From Rhizophagus clarus (taxonomy: Eukaryota > Glomeromycota > Glomeromycetes > Glomerales > Glomeraceae), in the NCBI GenBank assembly GCA_015698045.1, contig BLAL01000026.1:62001-126000 (forward strand): 64,000 nt of DNA, read 5' to 3'. The translations under genes were made by a program, and so were the position numbers. Under the pieces are notes generated by a model. It was given only the letters and a program-made list of their open reading frames with translations. It was not told the origin of the DNA and did not search any database. This document shows positions 1-8,006 of the stretch, piece by piece (positions within the stretch are counted from its first letter, which is position 1; each line of letters begins with the position of its first letter).

Positions 1-2
1 CA

Positions 3-1196
3 GATTCTGGAAAGACTACTATGCTTCTTAATTTACTAATGGGAGATGCAAAAGCCAAAGAGGATGGAAATCGATATATTCTTTGTGATGAAATAGTCCT
101 TATTTGTAGGTATTTAGACGAACCTAAATGGTAAATGGTAAAAGATTTCTTTGATGATAGTGAAGACGTTACTTTTAGAGCGATTTCATATCACCAAATA
201 CCGGATGTAGAAGACTTTGACCCCAAAATTGCTACTGTAGTTATATTTGAGGATTTAATGGATGCCCCTAAAAACATCCAAGAAAAGATAACTGGATACT
301 TTACCCATGGACGACATAGAAATATTTCGGCTATTTATGTAGCCCAAAGATTCTTTGCCATCCCAAAAGCAATTCGAGAAAATGTAAATTATATTTCTCT
401 ACATGGTGGGCATGGTAGTTTAAGTGATACAAAGCGCATCATTAGCCAATATACTAATGAGTCAGATTCTATTGCCCCAATCATTGACGAACTAACTTTA
501 GGTAGGGAATTCATAGTATTTGACTTAAGACGCCCTAAAACTGACCCTTTAGCAATCAGAGTTCGATGGGATACTAGTCTTAGAACTTTTATGGAATCGT
601 CCTTGAATAACGCTTCTAAAATGATCACGTGTTCATCTAAGATCGATCTAAGATCATCCAAGAACGATTCTAGAATCATCACAGATTCATCTAAGATCGA
701 TCTAAGATCATCCAAGAACGATTCTAGAATCATCACAGATTCATCTAAGATCGATCTAAGATGTCGATTTACTTCTTATGGGCAGAAGGCAATAGCTGAA
801 GCTAAAAAGAATAATTTGTTAAAAAAATTTACCCGAAACTTTCCTTCTCCTAAGGAACGTAAACTTTACTTAATACCAGACGCCTTATCGAAGGCAAAAA
901 ATTCAGATATTTGGGCTAGATATGTTTTTAGAGAAGCTTATGGAATAAATGATCGTACTCTTGGAGATGAGTATAAGAAATTCCTGTCCCAAGTTAAGAA
1001 TGTATGTATTACTAGAAATAATTCCCCAGTATCAGTAACACCTTTTGATCGATATAGAGAACTTTTGAATGAGCGTCCTCTAAGTGACGAAAAAATAATA
1101 GAAGGTATTGAAGCACTTCTAAAACTATTCAATGATGGCTTAATGAAAAAGCCTACCCTACAAGTGGGAATTAACAGTCTATTCCATTCTTTCTAA
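3..1196 (+). pseudogene. A32-type packaging ATPase, 5'-partial and interrupted by one stop
   Basis: Seen: the frame is open from the window edge with a P-loop (DSGKTTMLLNLL, bases 3-38; the preceding glycine is off the window), then an in-frame TAA at 132-134, then 353 codons from ATG 135. After the stop come a Walker B-like strand (ATVVIFEDLMD, about 231-263) and a sensor-like segment (AIYVAQRFFAIPKAIREN, about 333-384). This order matches FtsK/HerA-superfamily A32 ATPases of Polintons, virophages and large DNA viruses, which pump DNA into capsids. Known of family: a single ORF normally carries both Walker motifs, so the TAA probably inactivates it, unless translation restarts at 135 without the P-loop. 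An 18-residue tandem repeat sits mid-protein (633-762), followed by about 140 residues I do not recognise. The 3' end overlaps the convergent gene at 1171-1728 by 26 bp. Confidence 0.75.
633..762 (+). repeat. 54-bp in-frame tandem repeat, 2.4 copies
   Basis: Two perfect copies start at 633 and 687, and a partial third starts at 741. Each is 54 bp (18 codons, SSKIDLRSSKNDSRIITD), so the ATPase frame is kept. The unit has an internal echo (SSKIDL/SSKNDS). It looks like an expandable linker between the ATPase core and the unknown C-terminal part. Confidence 0.9.
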
Positions 1197-1728
1197 AAAG
1201 CTCAAGTAACTCTTCTCTAGTCGCATTTATAGTTATAGTGCTTTTTTCCTTACCATCTATTACCATTCTTGACATTTTTGTTACTATGCCAAAGGCCTTC
1301 AATGCACGAGAAACAAAGTTTTTGCTTAAGGGATTATCTATTACAATACAATACATACCATAAAATACGGCAAAGGGTTCATTTATCCCTTCTACATATA
1401 AATCAAATAAAAATCGATATAAAGCTTTTTCTCCTACATCCCTATCTAGCTCATTAATTCGTTTGAGTAGCCAAATCTTGATCGATTCAACATCTGGTTC
1501 AATACTATTTAACTGTTCTTCATAGTCTCGAGTAAAGGTAAAAGTAAGTTCATCATCTAGAGAGACCGATCTATATATTTTGATTAGCTTATATATATTT
1601 TCATGTAAGCTGTCTATATCGGTACATCTTTGTACAGTTCGTCTGAATTCAATAGTAGATAGGCCTCTTCTTGGCTTGGCCAATACAAGTCCACAAACTG
1701 GGCAGTATTTTCTAATTTGCTCAACCAT
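1171..1728 (-). CDS. Unknown protein with an N-terminal CxxC zinc knuckle
   Basis: A 185-residue ORF starting MVEQIRKYCPVCG. One CPVCG motif lies at residues 9-13 with no second pair close by, so metal binding is unproven. The middle is helical and acidic. The last 55 residues (NPLSKNFVSRALKAFGIVTK through a basic GKEK and a final leucine-rich helix) read like a small winged-helix or DNA-binding tail, similar in feel to C-terminal parts of D5-type helicases; this is inference only. The start is favoured because a TAATTAAA-like box lies about 36 nt upstream, as at the other genes of this element. It is convergent with the ATPase and overlaps its 3' end. No enzyme motif is recognisable. Confidence 0.6.
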   Translation of the reverse strand: MVEQIRKYCPVCGLVLAKPRRGLSTIEFRRTVQRCTDIDSLHENIYKLIKIYRSVSLDDELTFTFTRDYEEQLNSIEPDVESIKIWLLKRINELDRDVGEKALYRFLFDLYVEGINEPFAVFYGMYCIVIDNPLSKNFVSRALKAFGIVTKMSRMVIDGKEKSTITINATREELLELFRKNGIDC

Positions 1729-1763
1729 TTTTTTCAGAATTATCTACATAAAAAATAAAATTA

Positions 1764-1771
1764 TTTAATTA
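1764..1771 (-). promoter_or_regulatory. TAATTAAA box upstream of the zinc-knuckle gene
   Basis: TTTAATTA on the + strand, 36 nt upstream of the ATG at 1728. It is one of five similarly placed boxes in this element. Confidence 0.4.
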
Positions 1772-1784
1772 CCTGTTTTTATAT

Positions 1785-2369
1785 TCATTCTTTACTACAG
1801 TCTTCACAAAGACCGCTCTCAGGTAATTCGTTAAGATTTACAGGCATTTGGCACTCCCTGCATAAGGCAATATTAAGTTCGGCAAGCCTTCTTGATTGTT
1901 CCTCTCGTTGTGCTTCTCTTCTTCTTTGTCTAGTAAATTGGCGTGCTTCTTCAACCCCTTGCCTATAACTTGGATTAAGTCGTTCCCATTCAGCACGATG
2001 AACAGTTATATTACGTGCAGTTTCCAAGTATTCAAGTCTAACCTGAGTATCTTGCAAATACAATAAAGATGGATTAGACTGCGCGATTTCTGCATATCTT
2101 GGAGGAACAAGATAGTAATCTTCTATTATTTTATATCCAGCCCTTTGAATTAAATAATAATACGTTCTAGTTCCAAATTGAACCATTCGTCCAGTACTTA
2201 CATTGAGATAGCTTCCCCTTACAGAAGGAGGTGGAGGTGCAGTTGCTCTTCGAACCAATCCGCTATCAAGATAATCATATGCTTCTAAAACTAGCTGATT
2301 GAAAGTCGAACCACCAACACGAATTATTCTGCCGGTCAATGGATTAGTAGTATATCTATTAGCACTCAT
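1785..2369 (-). CDS. Protein with two NPxTGR-type repeats and a C-terminal zinc ribbon
   Basis: 194 residues. Residues 8-34 (TNPLTGRIIRVGGSTFNQLV) fit the short NP-x-TGR-x-I-x-x-GG-x-T-(F/Y) motif known as the 2-cysteine adaptor domain in large DNA viruses; here the flanking cysteines are missing. A second, weaker copy follows at about 53-78 (NVSTGRMVQFGTRTYYYL). A poly-proline stretch separates them. A basic Arg/Glu-rich helix (about 140-165) leads to a C-terminal ribbon, CREC...CEDC, with two CxxC pairs about 16 residues apart. Inferred role: a small nucleic-acid or protein-binding adaptor in viral transcription or assembly. It lies between the zinc-knuckle gene and a four-copy 53-bp repeat that occupies the gap toward the next upstream gene. 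Confidence 0.65.
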   Translation of the reverse strand: MSANRYTTNPLTGRIIRVGGSTFNQLVLEAYDYLDSGLVRRATAPPPPSVRGSYLNVSTGRMVQFGTRTYYYLIQRAGYKIIEDYYLVPPRYAEIAQSNPSLLYLQDTQVRLEYLETARNITVHRAEWERLNPSYRQGVEEARQFTRQRRREAQREEQSRRLAELNIALCRECQMPVNLNELPESGLCEDCSKE

Positions 2370-2401
2370 CTTTTTTTATTGTTACTTTAGTATAGGCTAT
2401 A

Positions 2402-2409
2402 TTCAATTA
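2402..2409 (-). promoter_or_regulatory. TAATTGAA box upstream of the NPxTGR gene
   Basis: TTCAATTA on the + strand, one mismatch from the shared box, about 33 nt upstream of the ATG at 2369. Confidence 0.35.
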
Positions 2410-2440
2410 CGATTTTTTTTTCTAAAAATGAAAAATCTCT

Positions 2441-2645
2441 AGTGACAAAGTTACTTCGTCATCAGCCTTTGCACAAAATTTTTAATATTGCCTAGTGACA
2501 AAGTTACTTCGTCATCAGCCTTTGCACAAAATTTTTAATATTGCCTAGTGACAAAGTTACTTCGTCATCAGCCTTTTATGCAAAAAATAAAAAATGCCTA
2601 GTGACAAAGTTACTTCGTCATCAGCCTTTGCATACAATTTTTAAT
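2441..2645. repeat. Four 53-bp direct repeats, each with a near-palindrome
   Basis: Copies begin at 2441, 2494, 2547 and 2600, exactly 53 bp apart; the last is truncated and the third varies in its A-rich tail. Each contains TGACAAAGTTACTTCGTCA, a 19-bp palindrome with one mismatch about a central T. In minus-strand RNA the mismatch becomes a G-U pair, so a full hairpin forms. The array sits between the stop of 2653-3087 and the start of 1785-2369. It could be iterons, terminators or regulatory sites. Confidence 0.9.
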
Positions 2646-2652
2646 AATAAAT

Positions 2653-3087
2653 TTATAGCTTATTACCAAGAAGTTCATCTAAGACGTCTTCAGCTTCATC
2701 TTCAGTAAGCTTACGTCTAGGTGGTGCTTCTTTAGTTTCCTTAGGAATATGTTTATATAAATCATAGACCTTTATAATTCTAAAAGCAAGATCTGGATTA
2801 AATGGATACTTTGCTCGAATCTTTGCAGTCTTCTCATAATACGATTCTTCATTTGGCAACAATTTCTTAGCTGTATAACGAATATAGCCTTCTGGATTGT
2901 TGGCAGATTCTATTTTCTTAATATAGTTTACGTGGTTCTTTATAAGATAACTTTCTTTACCGTATCCATCTTGTAAACCTGCCAATATGACACCTTTTAA
3001 AGCTTTTATAATTTCAGCCAGATACATTTCTGGCTCGATAAAACTAGGATGCTTGTTTGTGAATGGGAATGAGTTGTCGTGTTCCAT
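2653..3087 (-). CDS. Small unknown protein of the viral-type cluster
   Basis: 144 residues, lysine- and glutamate-rich, starting MEHDNSFPF. A predicted helix (residues 22-40, EMYLAEIIKALKGVILAGL) precedes a tyrosine-rich middle (SYLIKNHVNYIKK, YIRYTAKK) and an acidic C-terminus ending DEAEDVLDELLGNKL. There are no cysteines, no membrane segment and no recognisable catalytic motif. It is transcribed in the same direction as its neighbours. Its promoter box overlaps the 3' end of the polymerase frame, leaving only 36 bp between the two genes, which supports a compact viral-type layout. It is probably real, because the frame is open and the box is conserved, but the function is unknown. Confidence 0.55.
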   Translation of the reverse strand: MEHDNSFPFTNKHPSFIEPEMYLAEIIKALKGVILAGLQDGYGKESYLIKNHVNYIKKIESANNPEGYIRYTAKKLLPNEESYYEKTAKIRAKYPFNPDLAFRIIKVYDLYKHIPKETKEAPPRRKLTEDEAEDVLDELLGNKL

Positions 3088-3118
3088 CTTTGTACTTCTA
3101 CATCTAAGGAAAAAAATA

Positions 3119-3126
3119 TTTAATTA
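3119..3126 (-). promoter_or_regulatory. TAATTAAA box overlapping the PolB stop codon
   Basis: TTTAATTA on the + strand, 32 nt upstream of the ATG at 3087. The TAA stop of the polymerase frame (3124-3126) lies inside it. Confidence 0.4.
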
Positions 3127-4962
3127 TACGGTCCATACCACTTGGTTGGCATTTTTTACAATACATTCTCCCTCTTTTTCAAATTTTAAAGCTTTTAGAG
3201 TCTTAAATGCATCTTTAGCACAGGCTATAAGAGGAGAAAAGTTAACGTCTTCTTCTAGAATGAACCCATCAGTATGAATACGTCTGACTTTATCCACATA
3301 GGGTTGTACCATTTCAGAAATAAACTTTCGACCATGTGCTAGAAGAAATGGGGCAATTCTCGGGTATTCACCTTTAAAGGGATTACCTGGATTCGTAAAT
3401 TGAAATCTCCACTGCTCTTCTCCTATTGGTATAATCGAGTCTAATACCTCACCATCTGGAAAGTCAAAAGATTTACTCGATGTTGTAAGAGTCTTGTATG
3501 TTTTCTTTCTTTGGCAAAGTGCGCCCCATAGTGTATTAAGAATTCTTTTAGCTACTTGGCTAGCTATACCACCCTGATTCTTAATTTTTAAGAGAAAATC
3601 TACATACTCTCCAAAGATTACACTGCCTCGAATTCGAGTTTCTTTTTCATAAATAAGAGCATTAGAGACTCCATCCTGAATTAATGTAACTTGGAGACCA
3701 AGAGCTCTGGCACGTGTAAGATCAATATGAATATATACATTATGATAATTATATCGAAATAGTGGGGTATCCTTTTTTTCAATACTTGCACGAAATATTC
3801 CAAAATGGCTATATCCTCGATGGTTAGTAAAGTCTTTTAAAATCTGAAACTTACCTTTACCGATAGGAAAGTTTAAAGCTGATTGCTGAATACTAGGATA
3901 AAGACTTGTTTTATCGTAACTTCTTCCATATCCTTTCCAGTTATTTTGTGCCCAGATAATTCCTCCCATCATTGCTTTACTTATCCATTGCGCTTCAAGT
4001 GCATCAAGAGGTTCATTAGCAGGAATACCTACACTTAATTTTTCGAATAACCATAAAGCCGTTTTCTTTATGTTCCAATCAAGTAATGATATATCAATTG
4101 GGATGCCTAGCTTTTTCGTCTCCTGTAAAAAGGCATTTCGTTCAGTATTAATTCTGATATATGCCTTTTCCAATGATTCTTGACGTTTAGCTAGAATGAA
4201 GGAGTAGTTTTTGTTAAACTTAAGTTTTTGAAATTGCTGGATGGTAATAGACTTAATTGCCTTTCCATTATATATTTCAACAGTATCTTTTACTTCATTC
4301 TCCTGATAAGTTATAGGCTTCTTTGGCCTTTTACATTCAAAGCTGGGATGTTTTCTATCCGGATTAGGAGTGAGGGAATAATGTCCATTAGTGAGAGTAA
4401 GGGTTATTCTTCTTTGTGCCGGACTCTTAGAGATATAGGTATGATCACCTACAACATTGATAGCAATACTTCAAGCTAATCGTTCTATTTTTTCAATACA
4501 GGCAATGGGAATAGGATCATCTCGTGCCAAATTTAGATAATCTTTAATATACTCAGGCTTTTCAATAGCTTGAGGCATATTCGAATAAGAGCCATAAGCC
4601 ATTTTTAAGCACTGATAAAGACAATCATTTGTATCGCCACATCCACCTGATACTGCTGGTGAATCTCTCATATAGATGATAAATTTATCAAATCGCTCTG
4701 GATCACCTATATTGTCAGGCAATTGACTCGCATCATAGTAATCAAGTAGAGAGAAAAGGTTTGCGTCTTCTCCATTTGTAGTCCATTGACCAGGCTTCCA
4801 ATTCTCATAAGGAAGTAGGATTTGAAACTGTTTGCCTGGATATCGGGCTTTAAGTTTTTGATCGAGGTTTGCAATTCTTTCTTTAGAGAACTGTCGGCCA
4901 CTAAACTTAACTTCTATGATATCTGGCCTATTTGGTAAATGACGAACTAGTCTTGAAAACAT
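3124..4962 (-). pseudogene. OTU-like domain joined to a protein-primed-type family B DNA polymerase, split by one TGA
   Basis: Seen: one reading frame of 613 codons from ATG 4962 to TAA 3124, broken only by TGA at 4471-4473. The first half holds an OTU-protease-like pattern: a DxxDCLYQCL segment (about codons 112-121) and, beyond the stop, NGHYSL (about codon 195), which would supply the Cys and His. The second half has PolB motif A (YDKTSLYPS, about codons 349-357), motif B (KRILNTLWGALCQRK, about 472-486) and motif C (HTDGF, about 563-567, with HTD in place of the usual DTD). No 3'-5' exonuclease motifs are visible and the polymerase is short for the family. As I recall, OTU domains fused to PolB occur in some Polinton-type elements. 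Role: replication of the element's linear DNA. The TGA may mark decay or, less likely, separate the two functions. Confidence 0.75.
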
Positions 4963-4985
4963 TTCTTTGAAATATATAGTATTTA

Positions 4986-4993
4986 TTTAATTA
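4986..4993 (-). promoter_or_regulatory. TAATTAAA box upstream of the OTU-PolB frame
   Basis: TTTAATTA on the + strand, 24 nt upstream of the ATG at 4962; exact match to the shared box. Confidence 0.4.
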
Positions 4994-5037
4994 CTAATTT
5001 TTTGTTAATATATTTGAAAAAATAAAATAACTAGCTC

Positions 5038-7353
5038 TTATAATTGATCAATTTCACCAAATAAGCCATCATCAGATAAGCCATCATTATAATCTGATTT
5101 GTATTTTTCACCATTGGCCTCCATACATTCACGTTCATTTATTTGGCTATGACATTCTATTATCTGTGGTTGTAATTTTGCAACTTTATAGCCAGAAGGA
5201 GGTTCTACAAATATAGTTTCCTTATTCTCAATGTATTTTCTTAGATAGTCAGCAAGTTCTACGCATTTTATGTGCCTATTCACCTCATCATTATATTTTA
5301 GCTTATCTATGGCATCACCAAATTTGACGAGATACAGATTATCTCTTCTTGCAATTTTATCAAATTCTTCCAATTCGGCTAAGAGTAATTCCCAGTCATA
5401 TTGATCATCTTCGTAATATTTAGCCCAACATTCTTTGGCTATAGAATATAGCTCATTTATCATATCATCACGAGAATTCTTGTACCAGGGCTTTATGTGG
5501 TCATATTTATGTCTATCTATCCATTCCCAATATTTGGCGGTATTCATTTTAGGCATGGGATCTGGATCAACTTTTTGAACTAACTTTGATACTTCTTGTG
5601 ATATAGATGGTTCGATTAGTTTAGAAGAACCAGGTATTCCGTATGGTTCTGGCTCTATTTCTGGTTCTTGCTCTGGTTTAGCTGAAGCTGATATGAGATT
5701 ATCTAGTTCCATTAAATAACCATTTATTAGGTTTTCAAATTCTGAAGCGGTGGATTCAGAAGGTGGAGAAGTCGCTTCTTCTTCTTTTACTTTTACCTTT
5801 AGATGCGCTGGCTTTGGAGGAACTGGTGGTGAACTTTTCTTTTGCTCATTTGGTATATCTATTCCAATTTGTGCTAAGAACTGATCGAGAGCTTTGGGGT
5901 CAGATATAGATTTTTTAGGAATATCAATATCCTCGATATCAATCTCATCAGTTTCATGAATCCAGTTATTGCTAAGATATTTCTTGTATAAAGTTTCTCT
6001 AGATATATTGTAAACTCTAGTACACTTTCCATTAATTTTAACTACGTTGCTAGTCATATTTAGCTCACTTGATAATGTTCTTGCAACCACAACTTTAGAT
6101 AAGGGTGTAATTCTTCTATTTTCACAGTAACTCGTATAGGTGGCGTATAATATGTGAACTGGTAAGGATGTAGTAGTATAATCAGCCTTTGCTATATACG
6201 TCTCCTTTATAAATTGAAACAAAGGTGGAAGAGTAGATACGATATGCTCTTGCTTAGATGCAGTCATAGGAGGTGGGTTGCCATTAAAATCTGGATATTT
6301 ATCGGCAATAGCTTTAAAGTAAGCATAAAAGGCCTCACCCACTCCTGGATATTTCATTGCATCACCTAACCATTTGAAATATTGCAAATCTCCTTTTCGA
6401 GCAGGTGAGATATCTAGGAAAACTGTTCGTCTATCATCATTCTCAACTCTAAGAGCATTTTCATTAGTGAGAACGATAGTAGACATAAAGTTTTTATATT
6501 GGGTAGGTGTTTTATATTTTTCATGAATTTCAATAGTATCGCTAGTAACTTTATCTTTAAGAGCGCGATATAATGAATTCCATTGGCTTTTTTCTGTTGG
6601 CATTTCTTCAAGTAAAAGGAGTACTTTACCTAATAATTGCCCGTTAAAACTACCCAAAATTGTTTCAGGATCGCTCGTCTTATAGACTAGCTGAGTACCT
6701 AAAACATAACGCTGGATAAAATCAGTTATAATACCTTTACCCCAGCCTTGACCTGATTTAAGATAAAGAATCGAATACATTTTTCTACCAGTAGCCATAC
6801 CAGCAAACCATTTGATAATGTATTCAGTTACATTCCAATCTTCTGAACACCAGACATCCCGAATATGAGTAAATATGATTTTGACTGCCTGATGAATATT
6901 GGCTGAAAAGTCTGTTAAAGGACGTAATTGGTGTAAGAACCCTGGGAAAATATTAAGATAGAGTTGACCTTGAATTTTATAAATACGTTGCTTTACAGGA
7001 TCACAAGTTGCTACGCATGTTAAAGAATTATCATATATAAACCATTTGGCAATGTTAAATTCTGTCTTCGTTGGAGGATGTTCGGAATTAGATTGCTTAA
7101 AGAAGGTTTTAGTTATAGGACGAATGAGCATACTAATATTTTTCATGGGAATATGCTCAAAATTCTTAATATCAGGTCGCCACATAAATACACCATGTGG
7201 ATTGGAACAGAGAATAAAGTAACTGCAAATATATCGCTTTGCTTTTGTAATGTCATCTAAACTGTTTGCCTCTCTGATAAGCTGTTTTAGTATATCAATA
7301 CTGTATGCTTCTTTAGATTCACCAAATTTCGAAATTACTACTTGGTTACTCAT
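5038..7353 (-). CDS. D5-like superfamily 3 helicase with a long C-terminal extension
   Basis: 771 residues, intact. SF3 motifs in order: Walker A GQGWGKG (201-207, with Gly where Ser/Thr is usual), Walker B VLLLLEE (244-250), motif C STIVLTNEN (291-299) and DDRRTVFLDIS (306-316), which probably includes the arginine finger. About 200 residues precede the ATPase core; they resemble the D5_N-type region, and I see no archaeo-eukaryotic primase motifs. From about residue 510 the protein becomes proline- and glutamate-rich, then ends in a Trp/Tyr-rich domain that I do not recognise. Such helicases unwind DNA at replication start in Polinton-like elements, virophages and large DNA viruses. It is the first gene of the minus-strand series and, unlike PolB and the ATPase, has no stop. 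Confidence 0.85.
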   Translation of the reverse strand: MSNQVVISKFGESKEAYSIDILKQLIREANSLDDITKAKRYICSYFILCSNPHGVFMWRPDIKNFEHIPMKNISMLIRPITKTFFKQSNSEHPPTKTEFNIAKWFIYDNSLTCVATCDPVKQRIYKIQGQLYLNIFPGFLHQLRPLTDFSANIHQAVKIIFTHIRDVWCSEDWNVTEYIIKWFAGMATGRKMYSILYLKSGQGWGKGIITDFIQRYVLGTQLVYKTSDPETILGSFNGQLLGKVLLLLEEMPTEKSQWNSLYRALKDKVTSDTIEIHEKYKTPTQYKNFMSTIVLTNENALRVENDDRRTVFLDISPARKGDLQYFKWLGDAMKYPGVGEAFYAYFKAIADKYPDFNGNPPPMTASKQEHIVSTLPPLFQFIKETYIAKADYTTTSLPVHILYATYTSYCENRRITPLSKVVVARTLSSELNMTSNVVKINGKCTRVYNISRETLYKKYLSNNWIHETDEIDIEDIDIPKKSISDPKALDQFLAQIGIDIPNEQKKSSPPVPPKPAHLKVKVKEEEATSPPSESTASEFENLINGYLMELDNLISASAKPEQEPEIEPEPYGIPGSSKLIEPSISQEVSKLVQKVDPDPMPKMNTAKYWEWIDRHKYDHIKPWYKNSRDDMINELYSIAKECWAKYYEDDQYDWELLLAELEEFDKIARRDNLYLVKFGDAIDKLKYNDEVNRHIKCVELADYLRKYIENKETIFVEPPSGYKVAKLQPQIIECHSQINERECMEANGEKYKSDYNDGLSDDGLFGEIDQL

Positions 7354-7383
7354 TGTTAGTTAGATACTTTAGTAGAAGTTTTG

Positions 7384-7431
7384 TTTAATTTATTTTTTTT
7401 TTGATACCTATATATCGACTATGTTTAATTA
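7384..7431 (-). promoter_or_regulatory. Two TAATTAAA-like boxes upstream of the helicase
   Basis: TTTAATTT at 7384-7391 (31 nt upstream of ATG 7353, one mismatch) and TTTAATTA at 7424-7431 (exact). A T-run lies between them. Confidence 0.35.
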
Positions 7432-7435
7432 TAAT

Positions 7436-7640
7436 TTTTTTCAGTATATTTGTATGCTATTGGGAGGCATAGGAATTTAGTACGAGTAGGTTGACAATAG
7501 TATGGAGTATCTAGTATGAGGACTAGTATGAGGATGGTATGATAACCATATGAGGAGTATATATAGGAGGTCATACTAGGTGATATGGTATTTTTTGTAT
7601 ATCGTATTAGGTTTGGTGAGTCGTTTGAGTTTATTCCTGA
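7436..7640. other. Non-coding stretch with short TAGTATGAGGA-type repeats
   Basis: Purine-rich sequence with repeats of (ac)tagtatgagga around 7500-7560. No ORF. It lies just outside the last recognisable viral-type gene, so the element's right end may lie here or shortly after. Confidence 0.4.
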
Positions 7641-7645
7641 GAGTA

Positions 7646-7857
7646 GTTACAGATGAGATGACCGGTTACAGAAGTTACAAATCAGATACCCCGAAAATAA
7701 AAATTATTTCTGGGAAAGGTGAACTGATTATTTTTTTTTCTTATCATCTGTAACATCTGTAACTCTGTAACCTCCCCCTTATTTCTTCTTTATTCTTTGT
7801 TTTATCTTGTTCTTAGTATGTTTATTAGTTACAGATATAGTTACAGATGGTTACAGA
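7646..7857. repeat. Cluster of eight GTTACAGA motifs, direct and inverted
   Basis: Five direct copies (7646, 7665, 7828, 7840, 7850) and three inverted copies (7747, 7756, 7765). The first pair and the inverted trio can form a stem. The arrangement resembles iterons or subterminal protein-binding repeats of a mobile element. Confidence 0.8.
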
Positions 7858-7887
7858 TGGGTGGTATGATATTTATCCATGGTATTG

Positions 7888-8006
7888 TTAGAGACGCGCC
7901 GTGGGGCGCTGGAGCCTAACTGGAAGGGGATCTGGTAGGGTTTCACCACGGAGGGGGGATGTATAGGGGCTTTAGCCTCCGCTGGGCTTAGCCCGGTACC
8001 GACGAC
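7888..8006. other. GC-rich island at a junction
   Basis: About 120 bases of markedly GC-rich sequence in an AT-rich window. It has two small potential hairpins (GGGGCT/AGCCTC and GGGCttaGCCC, about 7970-8000) and stops exactly where the inverted-repeat arm begins at 8007. No ORF. It may be the 3' end of a retroelement or SINE; I cannot identify it. Confidence 0.5.

Noticed and set aside
389..736. Antisense ORF inside the packaging ATPase
   Set aside because: Its repeats are the reverse translation of the 54-bp repeat; no independent signals.
2441..2645. CRISPR-like array
   Set aside because: Repeats are contiguous with no unique spacers, in eukaryotic-type DNA.
7888..8006. tRNA or rRNA fragment in the GC-rich island
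   Set aside because: No recognisable A/B boxes in register and no cloverleaf could be drawn by eye.
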